This document shows, in pieces, positions 27,369 through 39,877 of a stretch of DNA of 64,000 bases. Position 1 is the first letter of the stretch, and each line of letters opens with the position of its first letter. The DNA lies in contig NZ_STGM01000004.1 of NCBI RefSeq assembly GCF_004854025.1, positions 62,001 to 126,000 on the forward strand, written 5' to 3'. Under the pieces are notes generated by a model. That model ran no database searches and was not told where the DNA came from. It saw only the letters and a program-made list of their open reading frames with translations. The position numbers were made by a program, and so were the translations under genes. The stretch is from Microbacterium hydrothermale (lineage in GTDB: Bacteria; Actinomycetota; Actinomycetes; Actinomycetales; Microbacteriaceae).

Positions 27369-28021
27369 ACCTCGCCGCGCCGGCCGCCGCGTTCTCCCCC
27401 CTGCTGCCGGATCCCGATCAGGCGCGGGAGTGGGCCGAGAAGGAGCTCGCCGACCCCGCGTATCAGGCGGCGGAGCCCACCCTCATCGACCGCGCGTCCC
27501 GGGCCGTCGCCCGCTTCTTGAACGACCTCCTCAAGGTTCCTCAGACGGACGGGTGGGGTCCCGCCGTCCTCGTCGTGCTCGGCGTCCTGGTGGTCGCGGC
27601 GATCGTGGTCGGCATCCTGATCTGGGGACGCCCGCGGGCGAGCGTGCGTGCCGCGCCCGCCGCGCGCGCCCTGTTCGACGATGACGACACCCGGTCGGCC
27701 GACGAGCTGCGCGCCGAGGCCGAGGCGGCGGCGCAGCGCGACGCCTGGGATGACGCCGTGGTGCTGCGCTTCCGCGCCGTCGCGCGCGGACTGGCGGAAC
27801 GCGGCCTGGTCGACCCGCCCCCCGGGGCGACGGTGCGCGCGTTCGCGCGCGCGGCCTCGGACGCCCTCCCCGCCCTGTCGGCGGGCCTCGAGACGGCCGC
27901 GACGACCTTCGACGACGTGCGCTACCTGCGTCGGCCGGGAACACGCGAGCGCTACGCGCTCATCGTCGACCTCGACGACGCCGCCGTCCGCGCACGCCCC
28001 GCGCCGGTGGGAACGACGTGA
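27365..28021 (+). CDS. DUF4129-domain protein
   Basis: A 218-residue protein with one transmembrane segment (about residues 62-88) and a C-terminal DUF4129 domain (about 110-190: SADELRAEAEAAAQRDAWDD, FRAVARGLAERGLVDPPPGA, TVRAFARAA). DUF4129 domains also occur at the end of some bacterial transglutaminase-like proteins and go with MoxR/DUF58 systems. GTG start overlaps the previous stop by GTGA, and the next gene overlaps in the same way, so translation is coupled. Biochemical role unknown. Confidence 0.88.
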   Translation: MNLAAPAAAFSPLLPDPDQAREWAEKELADPAYQAAEPTLIDRASRAVARFLNDLLKVPQTDGWGPAVLVVLGVLVVAAIVVGILIWGRPRASVRAAPAARALFDDDDTRSADELRAEAEAAAQRDAWDDAVVLRFRAVARGLAERGLVDPPPGATVRAFARAASDALPALSAGLETAATTFDDVRYLRRPGTRERYALIVDLDDAAVRARPAPVGTT

Positions 28022-29183
28022 GCACCGTCGCCGTCGCCCGGCCCGCGTCGCGCGGCCGAGCGGCCCTCGGATGGGTCGTCCTCGTCGTGGGACTGCTGCT
28101 GGTCGCGCTCGTGGGCGGTCTGTTCGTCTACGCCGGCTACACCCAGCGCGCCGTGCTCGATCCGGAGTCGGCCGGGCCGGACGGAACCCGTGCCGTCGTG
28201 CGGATCCTCGAGCAGCAGGGCGTGCGCGTGGTCGTCGCGCGCGACCGCGACGCGGCGGAGCGCGCGCTGACCGGCTCCGACGCCACCCTCGTGATGCGCG
28301 ACGCGCCCATGCTCTCCGACGACACGCTGCGCGGGATCGCGTCGACGGCCCGGCACGTCGTGCTCGTCGAGCCGCGCTCGCGTGCCCTCGACGTCCTCGT
28401 GAACGGATCGTCGCTGGGCGGCTTCGCCGACGACACGGGCGTGGCCGCCGTCTGCGAACTGCCCGCCGCCGCGAACGCCCGGACGGCGCGGGTGGGCGAG
28501 TTGATGGTGCCCGGAGACGGGGTGACCGGGTGCTTCCCCGTGAACGGGGAGTTCGGCCTGCTCTCCCTGAGCGACGGCGACCGCACCGTCACCGCCCTCG
28601 ACGGCCTGAGCACGCTGACCAACGAGACCCTGCCCGACGACGGGGATGCCGCTCTGGCGCTGGGCGTGCTCGGCTCGTCCGAGACGCTCGTCTGGTACGT
28701 GCCGTCGCCCGCCGACGCCGATCCCGGCAGCGCGCCGCCCACGCTGAGCGAGCTCACTCCACCGTGGGTGACCCCCTCGATCGTGCTCCTGCTGCTCGCC
28801 GCCCTCACCGCCGCCGTCTGGAGGGGCAGACGCTTCGGCCCCCTGGTGACCGAACGACTCCCGGTGACCGTGCGGGCGAACGAGACCACGGAGGGCCGCG
28901 CGCGCCTGTACGCCGACGCACGCGACGCCCCGTACGCCCTCGACGAGCTCCGCCGCGCCGCCCGGGTGCGACTCGTGCGGCTCCTGGGCCTCGCGGGCCG
29001 CACCTCCCCCGCCGACGTCGCCGACGCCGTCGCCGAACGCCTGGGCGCCGATCGCGCCCGCGTGCGCGGCATCCTCGTCGACGACGTCCCCCGCACCGAT
29101 CGCGACCTCGTCGCCGCCGCCGACCGTCTGCGCGACCTCGAAGAGAGCGTGCGCGTCGCCGTCCGAACCGAAGGGACACCCCG

Positions 29184-29187
<4 letters not shown>
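28018..29187 (+). CDS. DUF4350-domain membrane protein
   Basis: A 389-residue protein: an N-terminal transmembrane helix (about residues 20-45), a DUF4350 domain (about 50-225; starts GTRAVVRILEQQGVRVVVAR and contains RHVVLVEPRSRALD), a second helix (about 250-268) and a cytoplasmic C-terminal region (residues 280-385). The family is found only with MoxR/DUF58 operons in actinobacteria. The DUF4350 fold resembles a ligand-binding or amidotransferase-like domain, but no catalytic residue stands out. GTG start with GTGA overlap on its 5' side and ATGA overlap with moxR. Confidence 0.86.
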
Positions 29188-30301
<1,114 letters not shown>

Positions 30302-30302
<1 letters not shown>

Positions 30303-31603
30303 TGGTCGTCACCGGCCGCCTCGCGCTCTTCGTCGCCCTCGGCGTCGCCCCCGTCGTGCTGTTGAGCACCGCGGGCCTGCCGGCGTGGGCCGCGGTGGGC
30401 GGGTGGGTGCTGCTCGCGGCTGCGCTCCTGTCGGTCGACGTCGCCCTCGCCGCCGACCCGCGGCGGGTCGAGATCACCCGCGTCCTGCCCGAGCGCGCCC
30501 TGCGCGACGAACCCGTCGCGGGCGAGTTGCGCGTGCGCAACCTCGGCTCCCGGCTGCTGCGCGCCGTCGTGCGCGACGCCTGGCAGCCGACCGCGGGGGC
30601 GCCCGCCGACCGCGCCCGGGTGACGGTGCCGCCGGGCGAGCGCCGGGGAACCCCGCTGCCGCTCCTCCCCCGCCGGCGCGGCGAACTGCGCAGCGCATTC
30701 GTCGTCGTGCGCTCCCTCGGACCGCTCGGACTGGCCGGCCGCCAGGCCGTGATCGACGCCCCGGGGCGCCTGCGCGTGCTTCCGCCGTTCACCTCGCGAC
30801 GTCACCTCCCCTCGCGCCTCGCCCGTCTGCGGGAGCTCGACGGCAACACGACGCTGCAGGTGCGCGGGCAGGGCACCGAGTTCGACAGCCTGCGCGAGTA
30901 CGTGCGCGGCGACGACGTGCGCTCAATCGATTGGCGCGCGACCGCGCGCGCGGGCACGACCATGCTGCGCACCTGGCGCCCCGAGCGCGATCGGCACGTC
31001 GTCATCGTGATCGACACCGGCCGCACCGCCGCGGCGCGCGTCGGCGACGGCGTGAGGCTCGACGCGGCGATGGAGGCCGCCCTGCTGCTGTCAGTGCTCG
31101 CGGCGCGCGCGGGAGACCACGTGCACCTGCTCATGTTCGACCGCGTGACGCGCGCGCGGGTCACGCGCGTCGACGGCACCCAGCTGCTGCCGACGCTCGT
31201 GGACGCCATGACCCCCGTCGACCCGCAGCTGATCGACACCGACTGGGATGCCGCCTTCGCCCAGGTGCGCGGACTGTCGGTGCGTCCCGCCCTTGTCGTG
31301 CTGCTGACGGCCGCCGACGATCCCGAGGCCGCGCGCGCGTTCCTCGCCGCGCTCCCCGCGGTGGCCGCGCGCTCGCGTCTGCTCGTGGCGACGGCGACCG
31401 ACGGCCCCGGGGCCGTCCCCACCCACCGCGACGCCGCCGACGTCTACGCGGCCGCCGCGATCGAGCGCGCGCGTCACGACGCCGCCCGGGTGCGCGACGC
31501 CGTCGTGCGGGCGGGCGGCGACGCCGTGTCGGCCTCGGCCGACGACCTGCCGCCCCTCGTGGCCGACCGGTATCTCGCGCTGAAAGCCGCGGGACGGCTC
31601 TAG
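30302..31603 (+). CDS. DUF58-domain (vWA-like) protein
   Basis: A 433-residue protein with two N-terminal transmembrane helices (about residues 5-22 and 27-45), an Ig-like segment and a DUF58 domain (about 190-270: GQGTEFDSLREYVRGDDVRS, DWRATARAGTTMLRTWRPER) that leads into a vWA-like fold with the MIDAS-type VIVIDTGR. This is the standard partner of MoxR. It is the last gene of the operon in this copy; SpoIIM-like and RDD genes, which usually follow directly, are displaced to 39.9-41.7 kb. Confidence 0.9.
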
Positions 31604-31644
31604 CACACCCAGCCCTCATGCAGCCCGAGACATACGTCGCGGCT

Positions 31645-31650
31645 TATCCT
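31645..31650 (+). promoter_or_regulatory. Candidate -10 box TATCCT for the olefin operon
   Basis: The best TANNNT match in the gap after the DUF58 gene; it would give oleA a leader of about 70 bases, consistent with the presence of a ribosome-binding site before TTG 31729. No convincing -35 is seen. Confidence 0.35.
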
Positions 31651-31728
31651 GGGGGGTACCCTTCCGGTCGTCAGCGTGTCCCCTCCGCGCGCGGCCTCGC
31701 CGTCTACGCACAGGATGCGGGAGCTCTC

Positions 31729-32751
31729 TTGCCAGGTAACGCCACCACGCACTTCGACGATGTGGCCCTCGTGTCGGTGGCGAGCGTCTTGCCCAGCCGC
31801 GTCACGACGTCGGATGACATCGAGGAGCGTCTGGCCCCGGCGCTGAAGCGCCTGAAGCTCAAGCCCGGCCTGCTGCGCCGCGTGGCGGGGGTCAACGAGC
31901 GCCGCAACTGGGCCGAGGGCGAATCGTCCGACGAGGCGACGATCGCCGCCGGCAAGCAGGCCCTGGCGGAGGCCGGCGTCGACGCGAGCGAGATCGGGCT
32001 CATCATCAACACCTCGGTGACCCGCAAGCACCTGGAGCCGTCAGTGGCGGTGCGCCTGCACCACGGACTCGGCCTGCCGAGCTCCGCCATCAACTTCGAC
32101 GTCGCGAACGCGTGCCTGGGGTTCATCAACGGCATGAGTCTGGCCGCCGGCATGATCCAGTCGGGGCAGGTGAAGTACGCCCTGATCGTCAACGGCGAGG
32201 ACGCCGACGAGATCCAGGTCAACACCATTAACCGGCTCGTGCGCGAAGACCTCGATCGCGACGCGTTCATGCAGGAGTTCGCCTCGCTCACCCTCGGCTC
32301 CGGAGCCGCTGCGGCCGTGCTGGGCCGGGCGAGCGACCACCCGGAGGGCCACCGCATCGTGGGTGGGGTGACGCGCGCGGCCACGCAGTTCTACGACCTG
32401 TGCGTGGGCAGCGTCGACGGCATGTTCACCGACGCCAAGGCGCTGCTCAAGGGCGGACTCGACCTCGTCGTCTCGGCCTGGAAAGAGGCCAAGGGCGAGT
32501 TCGACTGGACGGGAATGGACCGGTACGTCACGCACCAGGTCTCCTCGGTGCACACCAACGCGATCGTGCGCGCCGCCAAACTCGACCGCGACCGGGTCCC
32601 GGTCACCTACCCCGAGCTGGGCAACGTCGGTCCGGCATCCATCCCCATCACCCTGGCCGCCGAGCAGAAGACGCTGCGGCGGGGTGATCGCGTGCTGCTG
32701 ATGGGAGTGGGCTCCGGCTTGAACACCGGCATGCTGGAGCTGGCCTGGTGA
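31729..32751 (+). CDS. oleA: OleA-type thiolase: fatty acyl-CoA head-to-head condensation
   Basis: A 340-residue thiolase-fold enzyme of the FabH/OleA group. The catalytic triad is Cys129 (NACLG), His269 (VTHQVSS) and Asn299 (GNVGPAS), and the C-terminal GVGSGLNTGML glycine loop is present. OleA joins two fatty acyl-CoAs by decarboxylation-free Claisen condensation to a 2-alkyl-3-oxoalkanoic acid, the first step of long-chain olefin synthesis. Assignment over FabH rests on the following OleBC and OleD genes. TTG 31729 is chosen because GGGAG precedes it and the conserved N-terminus (TTHFDDVALVSVASVLPSR) begins there; an ATG at 31618 would add 37 unusual residues. The stop overlaps oleBC by 4 bases. 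Confidence 0.88.
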   Translation: MPGNATTHFDDVALVSVASVLPSRVTTSDDIEERLAPALKRLKLKPGLLRRVAGVNERRNWAEGESSDEATIAAGKQALAEAGVDASEIGLIINTSVTRKHLEPSVAVRLHHGLGLPSSAINFDVANACLGFINGMSLAAGMIQSGQVKYALIVNGEDADEIQVNTINRLVREDLDRDAFMQEFASLTLGSGAAAAVLGRASDHPEGHRIVGGVTRAATQFYDLCVGSVDGMFTDAKALLKGGLDLVVSAWKEAKGEFDWTGMDRYVTHQVSSVHTNAIVRAAKLDRDRVPVTYPELGNVGPASIPITLAAEQKTLRRGDRVLLMGVGSGLNTGMLELAW

Positions 32752-35429
32752 GCCACCCCCGCGTGACCGGAGCCCAGGCGACCCTCCCCCCGGCCGGGCT
32801 CCCCGGCCTCGACCCGTCGCTGTCGCGACTGGTGTGCGTCGACGGCGTCCTCGCCGACCGCGGAGCGTCGCGCCTGTGGCACGTGCTCGACACCGGCGAC
32901 GCCCTCGCCGAGCGCGGCATCGAGCCGATCGGGACGATCGTCGCGGTCCACGGCAATCCCACGTGGTCGTATCTGTGGCGGGCGCTCGTGAACGCCTCGA
33001 TCGTGCGCGCCGACGCGGGACGTGCCGCCTGGCGCGTCGTCGCGGTCGATCAGCTCGAGATGGGCTTCTCGGAGCGCTCCGCGCTGCGCCGCACCCTGGC
33101 CCAGCGCATCGCCGACCTCGACGCCCTTGTGTCGGAGCTCGGCATCCGCGGTCCGATCGTGACCATCGGTCACGACTGGGGCGGACCCGTCTCGCTCGGC
33201 TGGGCGGTCGAGAACCGTGATCGCCTGGCCGCCGTGATCGCGCTGAACACCGCGGTGCATCATCCCGAGGGCGCCGATCTTCCGTTCGCGCTGCGCGTGG
33301 CCACCGCCCGCGGCATGCTCGCCGCCGGGACCACCGGCACGACCGCCTTCCTCGACGTCACCCTCGCTCTCGCCGACCTCGATCCCGCGGTGCGAGCCGC
33401 CTTCCGCGCGCCCTACGCGACCGTGGCCCGTCGCCGCGGCATCGGCGGGTTCGTCGCCGACATCCCCGCGACGCCCGACCACGAGAGCACGCCCGCCCTG
33501 CATCGCCTGTCGGCGGGGCTGCGCGAGCTCGATGTGCCCGCCCTGCTGCTGCGCGGTCCGAAAGACCCCGTCTTCGGCGAGGACCACCTCGACGACCTCA
33601 CCGAGCGCCTCCCCCACGCAGACGTGCACCGCTTCGAGGGCGCCGGCCACCTCATCGCCGAGGAACGCCCCTACGCCGACGTGGTGCTCGACTGGCTCGA
33701 CGAGAAGGTCGTGGATGCCGCGGCGGCACCCGCGCGCTCGCGTCGCTCGTCCGCGAAGAAACGCACCGGCACCGGCACCAGCACCGACGCCGCCCCCGCG
33801 GGACGCCTCTGGGACGCGCTCGACGCCCGCCGCGACGACGACGACACCGCGATGATCGACATGACCACGACCTCCCGCGCGGGCGAGCCGCTGCGGGTGA
33901 GCTGGCGGGAGCTCTCGACGCGCGTCGACGAGATCGCCGCGGGCCTCGACGCCTTCGGCGTGCGCGCCGGCGACCGCGTCTCGCTGCTCGTGCAGCCGGG
34001 ACCCACGCTGACGGCCGCGCTGTACGCGTGCCTTCGCATCGGCGCCGTGGTCGTCGTGGCCGACCGGGGTCTCGGCATCCGGGGTCTGTCGCGCGCGGTG
34101 CGCGGCGCCGTCCCCGACGTCGTCATCGGAGAAGTTGCCGGTCTCGCCGCGGCGCGCGCGCTCGGCTGGCCCGGCCGCCGCATCTCGTCGGCGGCGCTCC
34201 CCGCCGCGACCTCTCGCGCGCTGGGCGTCGAAGCGAGTCTGTCCGACCTCGCCCGCGCCGGTCGCGGGCGCGCGCTCCCCGAGCCCCCGTTCGCCGACGC
34301 CGACGCGGCGGTGCTGTTCACCTCGGGCTCGACGGGCCCCGCGAAGGGCGTCGTGTACACGCACGCGCAGCTCACCGCGCTGCGCGACACCCTCGCCGCC
34401 CACTTCTCGGTGACCGCCGACACGGGCCTGGTCACCGGGTTCGCGCCCTTCGCCCTGCTCGGCCCCGCCCTCGGCACGCGCTCGGCGACGCCCGACATGG
34501 ACGTCTCCGCGCCGCGCACGCTGACCGCCGCCGCGGTCGCCGCGGCCGTGCGGGCGTCCGACGCGAGGATCGTCTTCCTCTCCCCCGCCGCGGTCGCCAA
34601 CGTCGTGGCCACGGCCGACCGGCTGACGGATGCCGACCGCTCGGCGCTCGCGCGGGTGCGGACGTTCCTGTCGACCGGGGCTCCGGTGGGCGTCGAGCTC
34701 CTGCGCGCGGCCCAGGCCCTCATGCCGAACGCCGTCGCGCACACGCCCTACGGCATGACCGAGTGCCTGCTCGTCGCCGATGTCACGCTCCCCGAGATCG
34801 AAGCCGCCGCGGGAGCGGGAGGCGATGGCGTGTGCGTCGGCCGCCCCCTCGGAACCGGCGAGGTGCGCATCTCCCCCCTCGACGCGCGGGGCCGCTCCGC
34901 CGACGAGACGACGACGGAGGCCGGAGTGACCGGCGAGATCGTGATCTCGGCGCCGCATCTCAAGCGCGGATACTTCCGTCTGCACCTGACCGACCGCGAG
35001 GCCCGCCGTGGTCTCCCCGCGCGCTGGCACCGCACGGGCGATGTCGGACACCTCGACGCCGAGGGACGCCTCTGGGTCGAGGGACGCCTCCCCCACGTCA
35101 TCACCACCGCCGAGCGCCCGGTCACCCCGGTGGGGGTCGAGCAGGACGTCGAGACCGTCCCCGCCGTCGAGCGCGCCGCCGCCGTGGGCGTGGGACCGGT
35201 CGGACGACAGGTCGTCGTCGCCGTCGTCGAAACCGACGTCCGGCGCCCCGCCCTGGCATCCCCCGATCTCACCGACGCCGTCCGCGCGGCCACCGCTCAG
35301 CCCCTGGCCGCCGTACTCGCCGTGCCGGCGCTGCCGACCGACATCCGCCACAACTCCAAGATCGACCGCTCCCGCGTCGCGGCGTGGGCCGAGCGGGTGC
35401 TCGCGGGCGAGAAGACCTCGGCGCTGTGA
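32748..35429 (+). CDS. oleBC: OleBC fusion: beta-lactone decarboxylase plus beta-lactone synthetase
   Basis: An 893-residue fusion. Residues 1-322 are an alpha/beta hydrolase of the haloalkane-dehalogenase group: oxyanion HGNPTWSYLWR (His68), nucleophile Asp143 in GHDWGG and late His in GAGHLIAEERP. Residues about 323-350 are a Ser/Arg/Lys/Thr-rich linker. Residues about 351-893 are an adenylate-forming enzyme with P-loop TSGSTGPAKG (525-534), PYGMTE and the late HNSKIDRSRV. OleC cyclises the 2-alkyl-3-hydroxy acid to a beta-lactone with ATP; OleB removes CO2 to give a cis-olefin. This fusion is known from Micrococcus and other actinobacteria. The final P-lysine (NSKIDR) is preserved. GTG/GTGA overlaps bind it to oleA and oleD. 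Confidence 0.92.
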   Translation: MSHPRVTGAQATLPPAGLPGLDPSLSRLVCVDGVLADRGASRLWHVLDTGDALAERGIEPIGTIVAVHGNPTWSYLWRALVNASIVRADAGRAAWRVVAVDQLEMGFSERSALRRTLAQRIADLDALVSELGIRGPIVTIGHDWGGPVSLGWAVENRDRLAAVIALNTAVHHPEGADLPFALRVATARGMLAAGTTGTTAFLDVTLALADLDPAVRAAFRAPYATVARRRGIGGFVADIPATPDHESTPALHRLSAGLRELDVPALLLRGPKDPVFGEDHLDDLTERLPHADVHRFEGAGHLIAEERPYADVVLDWLDEKVVDAAAAPARSRRSSAKKRTGTGTSTDAAPAGRLWDALDARRDDDDTAMIDMTTTSRAGEPLRVSWRELSTRVDEIAAGLDAFGVRAGDRVSLLVQPGPTLTAALYACLRIGAVVVVADRGLGIRGLSRAVRGAVPDVVIGEVAGLAAARALGWPGRRISSAALPAATSRALGVEASLSDLARAGRGRALPEPPFADADAAVLFTSGSTGPAKGVVYTHAQLTALRDTLAAHFSVTADTGLVTGFAPFALLGPALGTRSATPDMDVSAPRTLTAAAVAAAVRASDARIVFLSPAAVANVVATADRLTDADRSALARVRTFLSTGAPVGVELLRAAQALMPNAVAHTPYGMTECLLVADVTLPEIEAAAGAGGDGVCVGRPLGTGEVRISPLDARGRSADETTTEAGVTGEIVISAPHLKRGYFRLHLTDREARRGLPARWHRTGDVGHLDAEGRLWVEGRLPHVITTAERPVTPVGVEQDVETVPAVERAAAVGVGPVGRQVVVAVVETDVRRPALASPDLTDAVRAATAQPLAAVLAVPALPTDIRHNSKIDRSRVAAWAERVLAGEKTSAL

Positions 35430-36385
35430 AGGTCCTCGCCACCGGCGCCTCGGGCTTCCTCGGTCGCGCCGTCGTCCGCGCCCTGCAGCAGGGCGGGCAC
35501 GAGGTGCGCACCCTGCAACGCCGCCCGTCGGGCGTCGACGGCGCCGAGGACCGCCTCGGTTCGGTGACGGATGCCGATGCCGTCGCATCCGCCCTCGACG
35601 GAGTCGACGGGGTCGTGCACCTCGCCGCGAAGGTCTCCCTCGCGGGGGATCCCGCGCAGTTCCGCGCGGTGAACGTCGAGGGCACGCGGACGCTCCTCGA
35701 CGCGGCGGCCGCGCGGGGCGTCTCGCGGATCGTGCACGTGTCGTCGCCGTCGGTCGCGCACGCCGGACACGCCCTCGCGGGCGTCGGTGCCGAACCCGCC
35801 GACCCGCAGGCCGCGCACGGCGAATACGCCCGCACCAAGGCCGAGGCCGAGTTGCTCGCGCTCTCGCGCGCCGGCGGGGCGACCGCGCTGGTCGCGATCC
35901 GCCCGCACCTGGTCTGGGGGCCGGGCGACACGCAGCTGATCGCGCGCGTCGTCGACCGCGCTCGGCGCGGCACCCTGCCGCTGCTCGACGGCGGTACGGC
36001 GCTCATCGACTCCACGTACGTCGACAACGCGGCATCCGGGATCGTCGCCGCGCTCGACCGGGTCGACGACGTCAGCGGCCGGGCGTACGTGCTGACCAAC
36101 GGCGAGCCGCGTCCCGTGGGCGACCTGCTCGCCGGGATCTGCCGGGCGTCGGGCGTGACGCCGCCGCGGTTCAGCGTGCCGGCGGGGCTCGCGAAGGCCG
36201 CGGGATCGCTCATCGAGCGGGTCTGGGCCGTGCGCCCGGGGCAGGACGAACCGCCCATGACGCGCTTCCTCGCCGAGCAGCTGTCGACGGCGCACTGGTT
36301 CGACCAGACCGAGATCCGCCGCGACCTGCGCTGGCGTCCCGCGGTGTCGATCGACGAGGGCCTGCGCCGCCTGTCGCGCGCCTGA
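35426..36385 (+). CDS. oleD: OleD: NAD(P)-dependent 2-alkyl-3-oxoalkanoate reductase
   Basis: A 319-residue extended short-chain dehydrogenase. The nucleotide loop is GASGFLG (Gly7, Gly10, Gly13), the catalytic Ser is in HVSSPSV and the Tyr-x3-Lys pair is Tyr134/Lys138 (EYARTK). OleD reduces the keto group made by OleA before OleC acts. It starts at GTG 35426, overlapping the oleBC stop. Related enzymes are 3-beta-hydroxysteroid dehydrogenases, but the operon context points to the olefin pathway. The operon ends here and faces furA-katG; the repeat block and a hairpin separate them. Confidence 0.9.
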   Translation: MKVLATGASGFLGRAVVRALQQGGHEVRTLQRRPSGVDGAEDRLGSVTDADAVASALDGVDGVVHLAAKVSLAGDPAQFRAVNVEGTRTLLDAAAARGVSRIVHVSSPSVAHAGHALAGVGAEPADPQAAHGEYARTKAEAELLALSRAGGATALVAIRPHLVWGPGDTQLIARVVDRARRGTLPLLDGGTALIDSTYVDNAASGIVAALDRVDDVSGRAYVLTNGEPRPVGDLLAGICRASGVTPPRFSVPAGLAKAAGSLIERVWAVRPGQDEPPMTRFLAEQLSTAHWFDQTEIRRDLRWRPAVSIDEGLRRLSRA

Positions 36386-36404
36386 GCGGGCTGCGCGGGG
36401 TGCT

Positions 36405-36790
36405 CGTCCCGGTTCTGGCGGTGTATGTCCCACAAATGGTCAGTGAAGGCAGCCCCAACCGACCACAAGTGGGACAACGCCGGCCCCGACCGACCACGAC
36501 GGGGACAAGGCCCCTCGCACCCCCTCGTCCCACTTCTGGCGGTGCATGTCCCACAAATGGTCAGTGGAGGCAGCCCCAACCGACCATAAGTGGGACAAGG
36601 TCCGCCCCCAAGCGACCGCCACGGGGACAAGGCCCCTCGCGGCGCCTCGTCCCACTTCTGGCGGTGCATGTCCCAAAAATGGTCAGTGAAGGCAACCCCA
36701 ACCCGCCATAAGTGGGACAAGGTCCGCGCCAACCGGCCATAACCGGGACAAGGCCCACCCCCAACCGACCACAAGTGGGACGAGGCCCCC
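36405..36790. repeat. Three tandem units of about 121 bp with alternating inverted GTGGGAC cores
   Basis: Unit starts are CGTCCC(A/G) at 36405, 36526 and 36648 (periods 121 and 122). Each unit carries four cores in alternating orientation: reverse GTCCCAC (36427, 36527, 36548, 36649, 36670), forward GTGGGAC (36469, 36590, 36712, 36775) and forward CGGGGAC/CCGGGAC (36500, 36622, 36743). In all of them the core is flanked as CCA-N3/4-core-NNGG. The block fills most of the 486-base gap between oleD and katG; the rest of the gap holds only a terminator. Reverse-strand frames through it translate into a repeated peptide and are judged spurious. Confidence 0.85.
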
Positions 36791-36803
36791 GCCCCCACAG
36801 CAG

Positions 36804-36834
36804 AAGGCCCGCCCCCACTGAGGGGACGGGCCTT
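36804..36834. terminator. Terminator between oleD and katG
   Basis: AAGGCCCGCCCCC (36804-36816) pairs with GGGGACGGGCCTT (36822-36834) with one internal mismatch. It sits at the 3' ends of both convergent operons, next to the 121-bp repeats. Confidence 0.65.
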
Positions 36835-36871
36835 CCGGATGCCGCGACGACCGAGCCGCAGCGAACCTCGC

Positions 36872-39618
<2,747 letters not shown>

Positions 39619-39681
39619 GACACGCCGGTGAAGGATCGGATCGGCCGCCCTGCCCGAGACGCAACGCAGGAGATCCTCGGT

Positions 39682-39729
39682 GATCGAGCACCGCACGGGC
39701 CCGCGGGCGACGGAACGGGGCAGAACTCC
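39682..39729. repeat. Dispersed GC-rich element, copy 2 (first copy at 1497-1544)
   Basis: Shares GA(C/T)CGAGCAC, CGGGCCCGCGG and GGGGCAG(G)AACTCC in order and spacing with 1497-1544. It lies in the gap between furA and the SpoIIM-like gene, at the edge of the segment that seems inserted into the MoxR-SpoIIM-RDD module. Confidence 0.5.
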
Positions 39730-39797
39730 TGCGTCATGGCGCCGCCGACGAAACCCCGCGGCCGCACCCGACTCCCGCGCCGCCCCGAAATCCCCGT

Positions 39798-39876
39798 GGC
39801 ACCCCCGGACTCCCGCGCGGCACCGCCGGGCGCGGCACCGCCGGGCATGGCACCGCCGGAGCGGCATCCGGATGCC
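39798..39876. repeat. Short GGCACCGCCGGG repeats and a GGCATCCGGATGCC palindrome after the SpoIIM-like gene
   Basis: GGCACC(C/G)CCGG(A/G) occurs at 39798, 39819, 39834 and 39849, the last three with a 15-base period. The perfect 14-base palindrome GGCATCCGGATGCC (39863-39876) follows and ends just before the SpoIIM-like stop codon (39878-39880); it could help terminate that gene. Confidence 0.6.
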
Positions 39877-39877
39877 G

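Noticed and set aside
31618..31728. Longer oleA start at ATG 31618
   Set aside because: Adds 37 residues unlike the family N-terminus and overlaps the candidate -10 box; TTG 31729 has a ribosome-binding site and gives normal length.
36405..36790. CRISPR interpretation of the 121-bp repeats
   Set aside because: Repeats are long, adjacent and without unique spacers, and contain inverted subunits.
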